Of a stretch of DNA of 64,000 nt, positions 14,705 through 24,423 are shown piece by piece. The first letter of the stretch is position 1; the number at the start of each line of letters is the position of its first letter. The stretch is from Gracilimonas sp965227215. GTDB taxonomy: Bacteria; Bacteroidota; Rhodothermia; Balneolales; Balneolaceae. The translations under genes were made by a program, and so were the position numbers. The notes below the pieces were generated by a model. The model made no database searches. It was not told the origin of the DNA and worked only from the letters and a program-made list of their open reading frames with translations. The DNA is taken from assembly GCA_965227215.1 (NCBI GenBank), contig OZ245729.1, positions 1,860,001-1,924,000 on the forward strand, in the 5' to 3' direction.

Positions 14705-17380
14705 CTATTTAATTAAAACCATTTTGCGGGTCATGGATGTTGAGCCTGTCTGTATTTGGTATATATAAATACCACTCGCCAGCTTTGATGCATCAAAGCT
14801 TACCTGATGTTCACCGGCCGTTCTTTTACCGTTTACCAATGTTGTTACTTCCTGTCCCTGAATATTGAACACTTTCAGTTGCACATTTTGAGCCTGAGAC
14901 AAATTATAGCTTATCGTTGTAGTTGGATTAAAGGGGTTCGGATAGTTTTGATTGAGCGTAATTTGCTGTGGTACTTCCTCGGGTTCGTTCGAAACCATTT
15001 CATTAACTGTTAAGCTAACCGGAATTTCAAATTCAGGGCTTTCTGGGTCGTTGGTGGTTACTTTCAGGAGGGTTTCGTAAGTACCGGAATCAATTCCCTC
15101 TGTATTGAATGTTAACTTAAGCTGACTCGCTTCCTCTTCCAACGATACACCACTCATTGATGGAACAGAAAGCCACTCGTAAGGTGCTGCACGTTGCTTC
15201 ACCTCAATATTGTCAACATCCATATATGTACCCGAAACTTGGTTTCGGTGTAGTACCTGAATTAAGCCGGGTGTGAATCCTTCAAGAAAACTATTCTGAG
15301 AAATCAAGTTTCCATTATAATAGTAGTCGATGGTTTCGTTTGAGTTGTTGTAAACTATTCTCAGCTCTCCATATAGGTTTGGAGAAACACTGGCTCCGGT
15401 ACCAAAAAAAGATACTTGTCCGGATTCATTCTCATCAGCAGCAAATATTGTTTGATTGGCTATAATCACCCCACTCGAAAAGCCTCCTGTTTTCCCATCA
15501 AAAATATAAAAATCATAGGTCTCGCTCGTGTTGGAAACAAGAAACCTGATTGAAATTTCATATTCCCCGAAAAGCTGGTACCCAAAGAATGGGGAGGCGA
15601 TAAACTGAGTATTACCACTTCCATCATATTCCAGCCTCAAATGTTGGTTCCCGGTATTTGGGTTTTCAGCTGATATCTTAAACTCGGTGTCGGAAAGAGC
15701 TCTCCACTCGGCTCGCCCCTTATAACTGCCGGCAGTAAAGCCCTCATTGTTTTCAAAAGAAGTACTGTAAAGAACTTCTTCAACGCGAACGGTTTTTAGC
15801 AGGTTTTTAAATCCCGAATAATTTGCAGGGTTTTGTTCCGGGTTGTCAAGAAAAGCAGGCTCTATTTCTTCTCGTTGTTGTTGAACCGGCTTTTCTACGG
15901 TTTGAGAAGTAAAGCCAAAGTCGGCACTCCACATCAATGCACTGCTTCCTGAATTGGAAATGTCAATCGTAGCTATAAATTCGTCTTCCCGATTCATTTC
16001 TACTTCTATTTCATTTGCAGAAACGCTTGCCACAGGCGCATCAACTATCGAGGGGCGGTAAGAAGCAATGCTCCACTTAATCTCTTTCATGCTTCTTGCA
16101 TTATCTTCCGGTGTTTGAGCATTATTCGTTCCCGTTGGAACACCCTGCCAGGTTAAATCAGGGCTGGAAAAAATCGGCGCTTCACTCAGTCCGTCAGCAT
16201 AAGCCATTACAGTATGGAAGTCGCTACTTTGATTTTGATACCCAACAGAATAATGATATAACCCCCCGGCATCGGATGCTGAAGAGCTGTTTTGTGTTCG
16301 CGAATGTGCATTCCCCATGTTATGGCCTATTTCATGGATGAGTGTATAGCCGGTTGCAATTTGTTGTACCCGATTTAGATTAAATGCATAGGCTTCCTCT
16401 CCGGCAGAACTGTCTAGCCGCCAGCCCAACCCGCCGGTATCATCTATTTTTGCAATAAGCGCTACTACGTCTGCACCGTATTGATTTCTCAAATCGTGGA
16501 CATCTTCCATAAAACCATCATACTCTTCGTCAAAAAGAGGGTTATCAGGATTTTGGGTAAGCCGTCTTAGCCGAACATCAGAATCCACTCCGTCATTCTC
16601 TTCATCATAATCGGTTTTGTGGTTATGAACCAGACGTAAATTAATGCCCGTATTGCTGTTGTCGAGGGCGGTTTGGGAACGGGTCATCGCCTGTACCATT
16701 ACACCTTGAATGTCACTTATACCCTGATTTTGTGCCTCGGTGGATGTGGCCGCCCAGGTTTCAGCAGCATTTGTATAAACAAGCATCACGTCGATAGTTG
16801 CACTGTCGTCTGCCGATCCATATAAAAGAGAAGGCTTAACACCTTTTCGTGCTTTTGCATAGCTTGCTTTGTCGGAACCAAATATTTGTGGTGGTGTTAC
16901 CAAAGACTGTTCTTCACCGTGTATTACACAAGCCAATAATTCTCCGGCAGATCTCTTTTTCTTCGTCAGGTAGTTTTGAGATGATTTCCCATCATACCGT
17001 AAATTCAGTGCTGAGTTGTGCGACTCATGGTATATCCCGTTTAAACGTCCCTGATGGTAAGTAAAAGAAAAAACCCGATCTGTCTCTCCTTTCTCAGACG
17101 CAATTATTGAAATATAGCCTGGCAGGTATTCCATTCTCCGGGTTATTGTAAATTCACGGCTACCTTCTCCTGTTTCAAATAAGAAGTTAGCTCCTCTATT
17201 GAATTCCGGGTTGCTGAAAACTTCGTCATTCAGCGCATAGAAAGTTTTGTTTGGGTTCTCATGATTTGCTTTAGCAGTTGAAAGGGACACTTCATTAAGT
17301 AGAAACGTTTGTTGAGCCCTGGCATTAGTTGTGCAAAGGAAAATTCCAACAATGGATAACACAATGATTTTAGTTTTCAT
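14705..17380 (-). CDS. Secreted zinc metalloprotease (reprolysin-like) with T9SS sorting domain
   Basis: 891 residues: signal peptide (to about ARAQ, residue 23), a propeptide, and a metzincin domain near residues 190-450. The zinc site is HEIGHNMGNAHS (His349, His353, His359), with a following Met-turn (TVMAYADGL). A beta-sandwich region follows (residues 460-800), including a laminin-G-like part (EYEISIRFLVSNTSETYDF) and a choice-of-anchor-like stretch. The C-terminal 90 residues are a Por/T9SS type-A sorting domain starting NQNYPNPFNPTTTISYNL and ending RKMVLIK. It should be exported and anchored or released at the cell surface. The lipoprotein gene follows one base later. Confidence 0.9.
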   Translation of the reverse strand: MKTKIIVLSIVGIFLCTTNARAQQTFLLNEVSLSTAKANHENPNKTFYALNDEVFSNPEFNRGANFLFETGEGSREFTITRRMEYLPGYISIIASEKGETDRVFSFTYHQGRLNGIYHESHNSALNLRYDGKSSQNYLTKKKRSAGELLACVIHGEEQSLVTPPQIFGSDKASYAKARKGVKPSLLYGSADDSATIDVMLVYTNAAETWAATSTEAQNQGISDIQGVMVQAMTRSQTALDNSNTGINLRLVHNHKTDYDEENDGVDSDVRLRRLTQNPDNPLFDEEYDGFMEDVHDLRNQYGADVVALIAKIDDTGGLGWRLDSSAGEEAYAFNLNRVQQIATGYTLIHEIGHNMGNAHSRTQNSSSASDAGGLYHYSVGYQNQSSDFHTVMAYADGLSEAPIFSSPDLTWQGVPTGTNNAQTPEDNARSMKEIKWSIASYRPSIVDAPVASVSANEIEVEMNREDEFIATIDISNSGSSALMWSADFGFTSQTVEKPVQQQREEIEPAFLDNPEQNPANYSGFKNLLKTVRVEEVLYSTSFENNEGFTAGSYKGRAEWRALSDTEFKISAENPNTGNQHLRLEYDGSGNTQFIASPFFGYQLFGEYEISIRFLVSNTSETYDFYIFDGKTGGFSSGVIIANQTIFAADENESGQVSFFGTGASVSPNLYGELRIVYNNSNETIDYYYNGNLISQNSFLEGFTPGLIQVLHRNQVSGTYMDVDNIEVKQRAAPYEWLSVPSMSGVSLEEEASQLKLTFNTEGIDSGTYETLLKVTTNDPESPEFEIPVSLTVNEMVSNEPEEVPQQITLNQNYPNPFNPTTTISYNLSQAQNVQLKVFNIQGQEVTTLVNGKRTAGEHQVSFDASKLASGIYIYQIQTGSTSMTRKMVLIK

Positions 17381-17441
17381 AGAAAGTTTATTGACTGGAT
17401 CTTTGAATTAATATCACAAATCTGCGTAAATAAAACCGATT

Positions 17442-18575
17442 TTAGGCAAAGCGGTCTGCCAGGCGATTTATTAAATATCCGCTCTCGTTAAGTGCTTGGG
17501 TTGCAAACTTTCCAAAGAAATCGGTTACCCCCTCAAACTCTTTGATAAAACCTTTGCGGTCATTTTTTTCGACCATTTGCACCAGTTTCTTGTGATGATC
17601 AAAGAACTTCAACAGTAAATCCCGGCGCTCTTTATTCGCAAATACAATGTCGGCATACAGTTCGGCATCCTGGGCAAAAATCCGACCTGTCATCATTAAC
17701 TCTGCCCGGTAAATAGGTGATGAGTAATCAAGCATGTCCGCGGGTTTCAGATCATACTCTTCCATAAATGACCCATGCAGCAGAGCCACAAAGTGGCGAA
17801 GACCTTGGACCAGATGCATCACGTGGTCGTGCTTTTCAGGGTCGGCATGAATTACACGCATTCCCCACAGCTCACATTGATCCTGAAACCATTTAGCTTG
17901 CTCACCGTCTCTAGCATCACAAAAAACCATCAGCTGCTTCGACAGGTTTTGAACATCCGGGCCGTGCATAGGGTGCAACCCGACAACCGGCCCTTCGTGA
18001 GCATCAAGCATAGCTTGGATAGGGTTTGATTTATTACTGGTGAAATCGGCCAGAATCGTTTCCTTTTTCAGACGACCACCCAACCGCTCAATTACACTTT
18101 CCGTTACATTAATAGGCACGGTAACGATAACCATATCCAGCTTTGGGGCCATTTCCTCCAGCTCGTGCCAGTTCTTTTTATCGATGGAATAGGTTACATG
18201 GCCGGTTTGGTCTGCCATACGCTTGTAGAGATTACCCATCCCGCCTTCACCGCCAATAAACAGAATATGTTTGGGCTCTTCGGTTGCTATAGGAAATGTT
18301 TCCTGGGATTGGGTTGCACGCGAAGCGGTCATGATCATTCGAAGAAAATCTTCCGCCCATTCCGGATCAATTCCTTTGGCTTGGGCAAGCTGTTTAAATG
18401 CCTGCGACTTTTCTTCTTCCCTTGCCGGAACAAAAACAGGTAGCTGGTTTTCTACTTTTCGTTTGATGACATCACGAACAATTTCACCCCGCTCAGAGAG
18501 TAAGTCCAGGATTTGCTCGTCAATTTCGTCGATTCGCTTTCGCGGCGACTCTAAATCTTTATGCCTGTGTGACAT
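17442..18575 (-). CDS. tyrA: Bifunctional chorismate mutase / prephenate dehydrogenase (T-protein)
   Basis: 377 residues. Residues 1-90 are an AroQ-type chorismate mutase (RIDEIDEQILDLLSERGEIV, then basic IKRK). Residues 105-370 are a prephenate dehydrogenase with GGEGGMGNLYKRM as the nucleotide loop, VPINVTESVI, GLHPMHGPD, QGLRHF and SSPIYRAELMMTGRIFAQD. These converts chorismate to prephenate and then to 4-hydroxyphenylpyruvate for tyrosine. The domain order and motifs match the gamma-proteobacterial T-protein closely, which is unexpected for an FCB bacterium. It is divergent from uvrB, with 157 bp between. Confidence 0.93.
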   Translation of the reverse strand: MSHRHKDLESPRKRIDEIDEQILDLLSERGEIVRDVIKRKVENQLPVFVPAREEEKSQAFKQLAQAKGIDPEWAEDFLRMIMTASRATQSQETFPIATEEPKHILFIGGEGGMGNLYKRMADQTGHVTYSIDKKNWHELEEMAPKLDMVIVTVPINVTESVIERLGGRLKKETILADFTSNKSNPIQAMLDAHEGPVVGLHPMHGPDVQNLSKQLMVFCDARDGEQAKWFQDQCELWGMRVIHADPEKHDHVMHLVQGLRHFVALLHGSFMEEYDLKPADMLDYSSPIYRAELMMTGRIFAQDAELYADIVFANKERRDLLLKFFDHHKKLVQMVEKNDRKGFIKEFEGVTDFFGKFATQALNESGYLINRLADRFA

Positions 18576-18690
18576 CTAAATTTCGTTTTTGGTTATTCGT
18601 GTAATCGTTTTAGTTAACCAGTGTAGACTGCATACAAATCATTCGATCAACGAATAACGATTTGCTGGCATTAATTTTTCATGGTTCTTG

Positions 18691-18722
18691 TTTCCTAAGT
18701 TACGTTACAGTTTGTACCTTTA
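18691..18722 (+). promoter_or_regulatory. Candidate uvrB promoter (TTTC, 20 bp, TACCTTTA)
   Basis: TTTC at 18691-18694 and TACCTTTA at 18715-18722, 20 bp apart, fit the Bacteroidota-type promoter with one change in each box. The leader before the ATG at 18733 would be very short. Confidence 0.4.
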
Positions 18723-18732
18723 AAAGCTAATT

Positions 18733-20784
18733 ATGGCTCAATTTAAACTTCACTCACCTTATAAACCCGCGGGCGACCAGCCCACTGCTATTGCCGAACT
18801 TACGGAAGGCATCAATGCGGGCGATAAATTCCAGACGTTGCTAGGGATTACCGGCTCCGGAAAAACGAGGACTGTAGCTAATGTCATAGAAAATGTGGAG
18901 AAGCCGACCCTGGTAATGAGCCACAACAAAACACTGGCTGCTCAACTCTACCGGGAACTCAGCGACTTCTTCCCCGAAAACCGCGTAGAGTTTTTCATTT
19001 CTTACTACGACTACTACCAACCTGAAGCCTACATTTCTACACAGGATAAATACATCGAAAAGGATTTATCCATTAATGAAGAAATACAAAGGCTGAGACT
19101 CAGAGCTACGAGCTCTTTGCTATCCGGCCGCAGGGATGTAATCATTGTTTCATCGGTGAGCTGTATTTACGGTATTGGATCTCCCTCTGAATATGAAAAG
19201 CTGATTCTTACCCTGAAAAAAGGACAGGAAATTCCGAGAAATACCATCCTGTATGATTTAGTCGATCTGCATTATAATCGTAATGATTTAGATTTTAAAC
19301 GTGGCACTTTCCGGGTTCGGGGAGACGTGATTGATGTGTATCCTGCCTATTCAGATGAAGGCCTGCGAATCACCCAGTGGGGAGATGAAATTGAATCCCT
19401 ACAGCTTTTTGATGTAAACGATGGCACAGTTCATGATTCTGTTGAGGAGTTTCGTGTATACCCTGCCTCTCATTATGTAACGTCTAAGTCCCGCCTCGAA
19501 CAATCTATCGAACAAATCAGAGAAGAACTGGAGTGGCGTCGGCAGGTGTTAATTGATGAAGAAAAGTTTTTGGAAGCCAAGCGCATTGAACAGCGCACCT
19601 TGTTTGATATTGAAATGATTCAGGAGATCGGTTACTGCTCTGGTATTGAAAACTACTCCCGCTATTTGAGTGCCCGTAAACCCGGGGAACGACCTTATTG
19701 TTTGCTCGATTATTTCCCGGATGATTTTTTAGTAGTAGTTGATGAAAGTCATCAGACCATTCCTCAAATATCGGCTATGTACGGGGGGGATCGTTCGCGT
19801 AAAATTGAACTTGTGGAACATGGATTTCGACTTCCTTCTGCTCTTGATAACCGTCCTCTTACTTTTGAAGAGTGGGAAGGCTTGATCAACCAGGCTATTT
19901 TTGTGAGTGCTACACCCGGTGATTATGAACTGGAAAAATCCGGCGGTGTATATACCGAACAGATCATCCGGCCTACAGGACTCATGGAACCTGAAATTGA
20001 AATTCGCCCACTGGGTAACCAGGTGGATGATTTACTTGCCGAAATTCAGGAAAAAGTCGAGAAGAAAGAGCGAGTTCTGGTTATTACACTTACCAAGCGA
20101 CTAAGTGAAGAGCTCAGTGAATATCTTAAAAACCTGGGTATCAGCGCGGCTTACATGCACAGCGAATTAAATGCTCTTGAAAGAATCGAAGTTTTATATA
20201 AATTCCGCCGCGGAGATTTTGATGTTCTTGTTGGTATTAATCTGCTCCGGGAGGGAATTGATATTCCTGAACTGAGCCTGGTAGCTATCATGGATGCGGA
20301 CAAGGAAGGCTTCCTGAGATCGGAAACTTCCTTATTCCAGATTGTTGGACGTGCAGCACGTAATGTCGGAGGAAAGGCTATTTTATATGCTGATAAAATA
20401 ACCAACAGTATACAGAAAGTAGTGGATGAAACCCGGCGAAGACGTAAACTGCAGGAAGAGTACAACGAGAAACATGGAATTACGCCTGAAACCATTAAGA
20501 AAGAGCTAAAACCTTTGGTTGATCCGGCACTGATTTCAAATCAAAGCTTTGACTTTGCCGGCAAGGACGAGGATGCAGATGATGATGCCCTAGAGGTGGT
20601 TAAAGTTGCTGAGGATGGTATTCAGTATAAAGCCAGTCCGGCTATGAAGGAAGTAACCTTCGAAAGCAAAGACAAGCTTATAGAGCACCTTCGCGAAACC
20701 ATGGTTCACGCTGCCAAGAATATGGAATTCGAGGAAGCAGCTCGTATTCGGGATCAAATAGCACAATTAGAACAAGAATTATAG
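18733..20784 (+). CDS. uvrB: UvrABC system protein B (excinuclease ABC subunit B)
   Basis: The damage-verification helicase of nucleotide-excision repair, 683 residues (E. coli 673). Visible motifs: Walker A GITGSGKT (near residue 40), the beta-hairpin YYDYYQPEAYI that inserts between strands, DESHQTIPQ (Walker B), helicase motifs V and VI (LLREGIDIPE, QIVGRAARN), and a C-terminal UVR coiled coil (HAAKNMEFEEAARIRDQIAQ) that contacts UvrC. A probable promoter lies directly upstream. The stop is six bases before the next gene, so the methyltransferase gene may be in the same transcript. Confidence 0.98.
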   Translation: MAQFKLHSPYKPAGDQPTAIAELTEGINAGDKFQTLLGITGSGKTRTVANVIENVEKPTLVMSHNKTLAAQLYRELSDFFPENRVEFFISYYDYYQPEAYISTQDKYIEKDLSINEEIQRLRLRATSSLLSGRRDVIIVSSVSCIYGIGSPSEYEKLILTLKKGQEIPRNTILYDLVDLHYNRNDLDFKRGTFRVRGDVIDVYPAYSDEGLRITQWGDEIESLQLFDVNDGTVHDSVEEFRVYPASHYVTSKSRLEQSIEQIREELEWRRQVLIDEEKFLEAKRIEQRTLFDIEMIQEIGYCSGIENYSRYLSARKPGERPYCLLDYFPDDFLVVVDESHQTIPQISAMYGGDRSRKIELVEHGFRLPSALDNRPLTFEEWEGLINQAIFVSATPGDYELEKSGGVYTEQIIRPTGLMEPEIEIRPLGNQVDDLLAEIQEKVEKKERVLVITLTKRLSEELSEYLKNLGISAAYMHSELNALERIEVLYKFRRGDFDVLVGINLLREGIDIPELSLVAIMDADKEGFLRSETSLFQIVGRAARNVGGKAILYADKITNSIQKVVDETRRRRKLQEEYNEKHGITPETIKKELKPLVDPALISNQSFDFAGKDEDADDDALEVVKVAEDGIQYKASPAMKEVTFESKDKLIEHLRETMVHAAKNMEFEEAARIRDQIAQLEQEL

Positions 20785-20790
20785 TACCCA

Positions 20791-21351
20791 ATGAAAAACA
20801 CGCTTACGTTTTTGAAATCATTTGCAACCGATAAAGATGTTGCTTCTATAACTCCTTCTTCCAAATACTGTGTGCGCAAGCTATGTGAACATATCGACTT
20901 TACCACCACAAAAACCATTGTAGAATACGGTGGAGGAACCGGTGTTTTTACCAAACATTTCCTAAAAAAAATGAGCCCTGATGCTCGTCTTTTTGTATTC
21001 GAAACCAATGATAACTTCTATAAAAAACTGAGCGAAATTCAGGATGAGCGCATAACCGTTTTTCATGAAAGTGTGGAAGAGATAATGAACCTGCTACCGG
21101 AAGAAGTAATAGGCGCTGTTGACCACGTGGTTTCGGGCATCCCATTTTCCTTTTTTGACTGGGATATGAAAATCGACATACTAGGAAAAACCCAACAGAT
21201 TCTTCGAAATGAAGGCTCCTTTTTGGCTTATCAAACTTCAGGCCATCTTAAAAAACCACTTACTGAAGTCTTCGATAACTATACCACCGATTTCTGCTGG
21301 AAAAACATCCCACCTTATTTTATTTATGAATCGGTGAACGTAGCCGGATAG
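20791..21351 (+). CDS. SAM-dependent methyltransferase, PmtA/KsgA-like
   Basis: 186 residues. A Rossmann fold with SAM motif I VEYGGGTGVFTKHF (residues 39-52), the acidic end of strand 2 (FVFETND), and VVSGIPFSFFD in the place of motif IV. That last pattern (GxPF) is shared by phospholipid N-methyltransferases (PmtA) and rRNA adenine dimethylases; small size and lack of an RNA-binding tail favour the PmtA-type class. It follows uvrB by six bases. Substrate not determined. Confidence 0.75.
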   Translation: MKNTLTFLKSFATDKDVASITPSSKYCVRKLCEHIDFTTTKTIVEYGGGTGVFTKHFLKKMSPDARLFVFETNDNFYKKLSEIQDERITVFHESVEEIMNLLPEEVIGAVDHVVSGIPFSFFDWDMKIDILGKTQQILRNEGSFLAYQTSGHLKKPLTEVFDNYTTDFCWKNIPPYFIYESVNVAG

Positions 21352-21357
21352 ATAAGT

Positions 21358-21807
21358 TTATTCGGGCTTTTGCCCCAGTTTCTTACAAATTCTGGCCAAT
21401 TGTTCTCGTTCTTTTATACTGAGGCATCTGAATTCTTCTTTGATTTTGTCGAGATGCTGAGGAAAAAATTCCTCAATAAAAGTGCGCCCTTTTTCTGTCA
21501 GGCTGATGATTACAGCCCGGCGGTCGTTAGGATCTGTTTTCTTTTCAACCAGCCCGTTTTTTTGAAGGTTATCAATCACCAGCGTAATGTTTCCCCCGCT
21601 TTTCAACAGCTTCTGCCCAAGCTCTCTCTGGTTTAACGGCCCGAGGTGCAATAGAGCCTCCAGGGTTCCAAACTGACTAATAGTGAGGTTGGCATCTGAC
21701 AAATGGCGGGAAAGACGGCCATTCAGACTTTCTGAAGCTCGCATTAATTTGATAAACGCGTTAAGCGTTGACTTTTCTTCGTCTGTGCCGTCGTAATGTG
21801 TTCCCAT
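21358..21807 (-). CDS. MarR-family transcriptional regulator
   Basis: 149 residues with the MarR winged helix: LTISQFGTLEALLHLGPLNQRELGQKLLKSGGNITLVIDNLQKNGLVEKKTDPNDRRAVIISLTEKG gives helix-turn-helix plus wing, with the D-P-N-D-R-R wing signature. MarR dimers usually repress a neighbouring or own operon and are released by small phenolic or oxidant ligands. It is convergent with the methyltransferase gene and upstream of nothing on its own strand except xth, 54 bp upstream of its start, so the target is unclear. Confidence 0.88.
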   Translation of the reverse strand: MGTHYDGTDEEKSTLNAFIKLMRASESLNGRLSRHLSDANLTISQFGTLEALLHLGPLNQRELGQKLLKSGGNITLVIDNLQKNGLVEKKTDPNDRRAVIISLTEKGRTFIEEFFPQHLDKIKEEFRCLSIKEREQLARICKKLGQKPE

Positions 21808-21861
21808 AATGTCTCACCTGTTCCGTCAAATCAAAACTTTATGCCCGGCGGCATCGTTCGC

Positions 21862-22629
21862 TCACACATCATATATAATACTGACGGGAGCATGATCCGA
21901 AATATCCCACTTTTTTTCTATTTCAGCCACCTTTGCCTTTTCCGCTAATTCATTGGTCGCCAGATGATAATCAATCCTCCAGCCTTTATTTCTTTCTTTT
22001 GAAGCCGCTCTATAACTCCACCAGCTATATAAATCTGTTTTTCCGGGGTGAAGCTGTCGGAATACATCGTTATAACCGACCTTTAAAAAATCGGTAACCC
22101 AGGCTCGCTCTTCGGGCAAAAACCCGGATGTCTTATGTTGTTTATCCGGATTATGAATATCTATTTCGGTATGACAGATGTTGAAATCTCCGCAAAAAAC
22201 CGAGGGTTTATCATCTTCTGCAAACTTTTTCCCAAACCGGATAAAGTTATCCAGAAAATCCATTTTCATATCCTGGCGGATATCACCGGTGGTTCCGCTG
22301 GGAGCATAAATACTAAATACTCTGAAGGTATCGTATTCTGCCATAATCACCCGGCCTTCACTGTCAATCCAATCAACCCCAATTCCTTCTTCTACTTTTT
22401 TTGGCTTTTCTTTGGAGTAAATAGCCACTCCGGAATATCCTTTCTTTTCGGCTACATGATAGTACTCATGATAGCCCAGTTCTTTTATTTCATCAGGCAC
22501 CTGATTCTCCAAGGCCCGGAGTTCCTGTATACAAATAATGTCCGGGTTGCTTTCTCCCACCCAATCAATAAAACCTTTTCGGTGAGCGGCCCTGATTCCA
22601 TTTACATTGTATGAACTGATTTTTGTCAA
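21862..22629 (-). CDS. xth: Exodeoxyribonuclease III / AP endonuclease
   Basis: 255 residues of the endonuclease/exonuclease/phosphatase fold. Catalytic motifs: SSYNVNGIRAA (metal site), IQELRA (catalytic Glu), FCGDFNICHTEIDIHNPDK, and WDISDHAPVSI at the C-terminus (His/Asp pair). It cleaves AP sites and 3'-blocked ends in base-excision repair. The start is TTG at 22629: an in-frame stop lies three codons upstream, there is no ATG, and MTKISSYN aligns with the family's N-terminus. It starts six bases after tyrS, last gene of a yqeY-cvpA-tyrS-xth operon. Confidence 0.95.
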   Translation of the reverse strand: MTKISSYNVNGIRAAHRKGFIDWVGESNPDIICIQELRALENQVPDEIKELGYHEYYHVAEKKGYSGVAIYSKEKPKKVEEGIGVDWIDSEGRVIMAEYDTFRVFSIYAPSGTTGDIRQDMKMDFLDNFIRFGKKFAEDDKPSVFCGDFNICHTEIDIHNPDKQHKTSGFLPEERAWVTDFLKVGYNDVFRQLHPGKTDLYSWWSYRAASKERNKGWRIDYHLATNELAEKAKVAEIEKKWDISDHAPVSIIYDV

Positions 22630-22635
22630 ATCGGA

Positions 22636-23850
22636 CTACTTCGCTTTTAAAATTCCGAAATTTCTTTTGCCGACTTTCAGAGCAAACTCATCACCTTCTG
22701 AAAAAGTGATAGAGTGGTTCTTATCGGTCACCTTTTTATCATCGATACTGATTCCACCCTGCTTTATCATTCGCTTGGTTTCCCCGTTACTTGGTGAAAA
22801 CCCTGTTTCTGCCACTATATCCAACAGCCTGATTTCTGTACCGGTTTCGAAGAAAAATTCAGGAGCATCATCCGGCACTTCTTTGTTAATTACCGTTTGC
22901 TCAAAATGTGTTTTTGCCCCTTTGGCCGCTTCCTCACCATGGTACATTCTTACAATGGTAAATGCCAAATCGTGTTTAGCATTTCGCGGGTCTTTCTCAA
23001 TCTTATCTTTTATTGCCGGCAGCTCCGAAGTTTCAACGTCGGTAACCAGTTCAAAGTAAGTGTAAATCAAGTCGTCCGGAATGGAAAGAGCCTTGCCATA
23101 CATTTCATTTGGCTCTTCATTTATCCCTATGTAATTATCATACGATTTGGACATTTTTGCCGAACCATCGGTACCTACAAGCAAGGGCATCATCAGGCAA
23201 ACCTGGGGTTCCTGGCCATCTTCTTTTTGAAGCTGACGACCAACAAGAAGGTTGAATTTCTGATCCGTTCCACCCAGCTCAACATCTGATTTCAGGTAAA
23301 CGGAATCTTGACCCTGAGCCAGCGGATACAGAAACTCATGCAAAGAAATTGGCTCATTCTTTTCAAAACGTTTTGAGAAGTCATCGCGCTCTATCATACG
23401 AGCAACCGTCAGTTTTGATGAAAGCTTAATAACATCCATGAAGTCCATTTCGCCCAGCCAGTCGTAATTATTGGTAAGGGTGAGCTTACTTTCATCCAGA
23501 ATGCTGTTAGCCTGCTCAATGTAGGTTTTGGCGTTTTCCTTAACCTCTTCCATCGTTAGCGGCGGTCGGGTTTTATTCTGACCGGTCGGGTCACCAATCA
23601 TGGCGGTAAATCCCCCAATAATCAAAATAACTTCGTGGCCTAAATCCTGGAACTGCCTCATTTTCCGAAGGATCACAGAGTGACCTAAATGTAAGTCGGG
23701 CCGGGTTGGGTCTACCCCCAACTTAATTTTCAGAGGCTTGTTCTCCTTTTTTGATTTCTTAAGCTTTTCAATGAGTTCTTCTTCAGGAACAATTTCTACC
23801 GTACCACGACGGATGATTTCCAGTTGTTCCTCAACGGGTAAAAATGACAT
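22636..23850 (-). CDS. tyrS: Tyrosyl-tRNA synthetase
   Basis: 404 residues. Class I signatures HLGHS (near residue 55; HIGH-type) and KMSKS are both present, with the GGTDQKFNLLVGR tyrosine-site stretch. The C-terminal 65 residues form an S4-type RNA-binding domain (GGISIDDKKVTDKNHSI). It charges tRNA-Tyr. It belongs to the KMSKS-type (TyrZ-like) group by eye. Its ATG follows the cvpA stop directly (TAAATG) and xth starts six bases after its own stop. Confidence 0.96.
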   Translation of the reverse strand: MSFLPVEEQLEIIRRGTVEIVPEEELIEKLKKSKKENKPLKIKLGVDPTRPDLHLGHSVILRKMRQFQDLGHEVILIIGGFTAMIGDPTGQNKTRPPLTMEEVKENAKTYIEQANSILDESKLTLTNNYDWLGEMDFMDVIKLSSKLTVARMIERDDFSKRFEKNEPISLHEFLYPLAQGQDSVYLKSDVELGGTDQKFNLLVGRQLQKEDGQEPQVCLMMPLLVGTDGSAKMSKSYDNYIGINEEPNEMYGKALSIPDDLIYTYFELVTDVETSELPAIKDKIEKDPRNAKHDLAFTIVRMYHGEEAAKGAKTHFEQTVINKEVPDDAPEFFFETGTEIRLLDIVAETGFSPSNGETKRMIKQGGISIDDKKVTDKNHSITFSEGDEFALKVGKRNFGILKAK

Positions 23851-24420
23851 TTAGTTATCTGTATTATCGTTTAAAAATGGAATGTTTTCTAGGGGGTTAT
23901 GATCGCTGATGTTCGACTTCAGCGTTTCGGTGTAGTTTTCGGCTCCGGGATAAACCAAAGCCACACCATTATAAGTCAGCGGGGCCAGGTAAATTACATA
24001 AGGATATAAATAGGATTCATTTCTGGCTTGTTCGCCAGGCACATTAAAACCGGCTAAAAGCAACAGCACGGCACTGACAACGAGCCCGCTTTTCAAGGCG
24101 CCGAAAGTAGCTCCTAAAATCCTATTTACCATACTTAGTTTAACCGCTTTCAGTAATTCTTTAGTAGCATAGGCAATCAAAGCAACAATGCCGATGGTAC
24201 CTATAAATAGAATAGCACCTGATACAAACGGCACATACGATGCCCCTTCTTCAAAAAGCGGAGCAATGATGCCGGTAAAAGCATCCAGGTAGTTAAAAGT
24301 GAGGAAAACAGCGAGTATAATTGCTACAATATTGAGTACTTCTTTTACCAATCCATTTACAGCCCCTTTGTAGCCAAAGTAAAGTATGGGTGTGGCAATA
24401 ATCAGGTCAAGGATCAGCAT
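23851..24420 (-). CDS. CvpA-family membrane protein
   Basis: 189 residues with four predicted membrane helices and the CvpA beginning LILDLIIATPILYFGYKGAVNGLVKEVL, followed by VALIAYATKELLKAVKLSMVNRILGATFGALKSGLVVS. The family is named from colicin V production and is linked to envelope homeostasis; the biochemical role is unclear. It sits between yqeY and tyrS with almost no spacing, a common housekeeping arrangement. Confidence 0.85.
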   Translation of the reverse strand: MLILDLIIATPILYFGYKGAVNGLVKEVLNIVAIILAVFLTFNYLDAFTGIIAPLFEEGASYVPFVSGAILFIGTIGIVALIAYATKELLKAVKLSMVNRILGATFGALKSGLVVSAVLLLLAGFNVPGEQARNESYLYPYVIYLAPLTYNGVALVYPGAENYTETLKSNISDHNPLENIPFLNDNTDN

Positions 24421-24423
24421 GAG

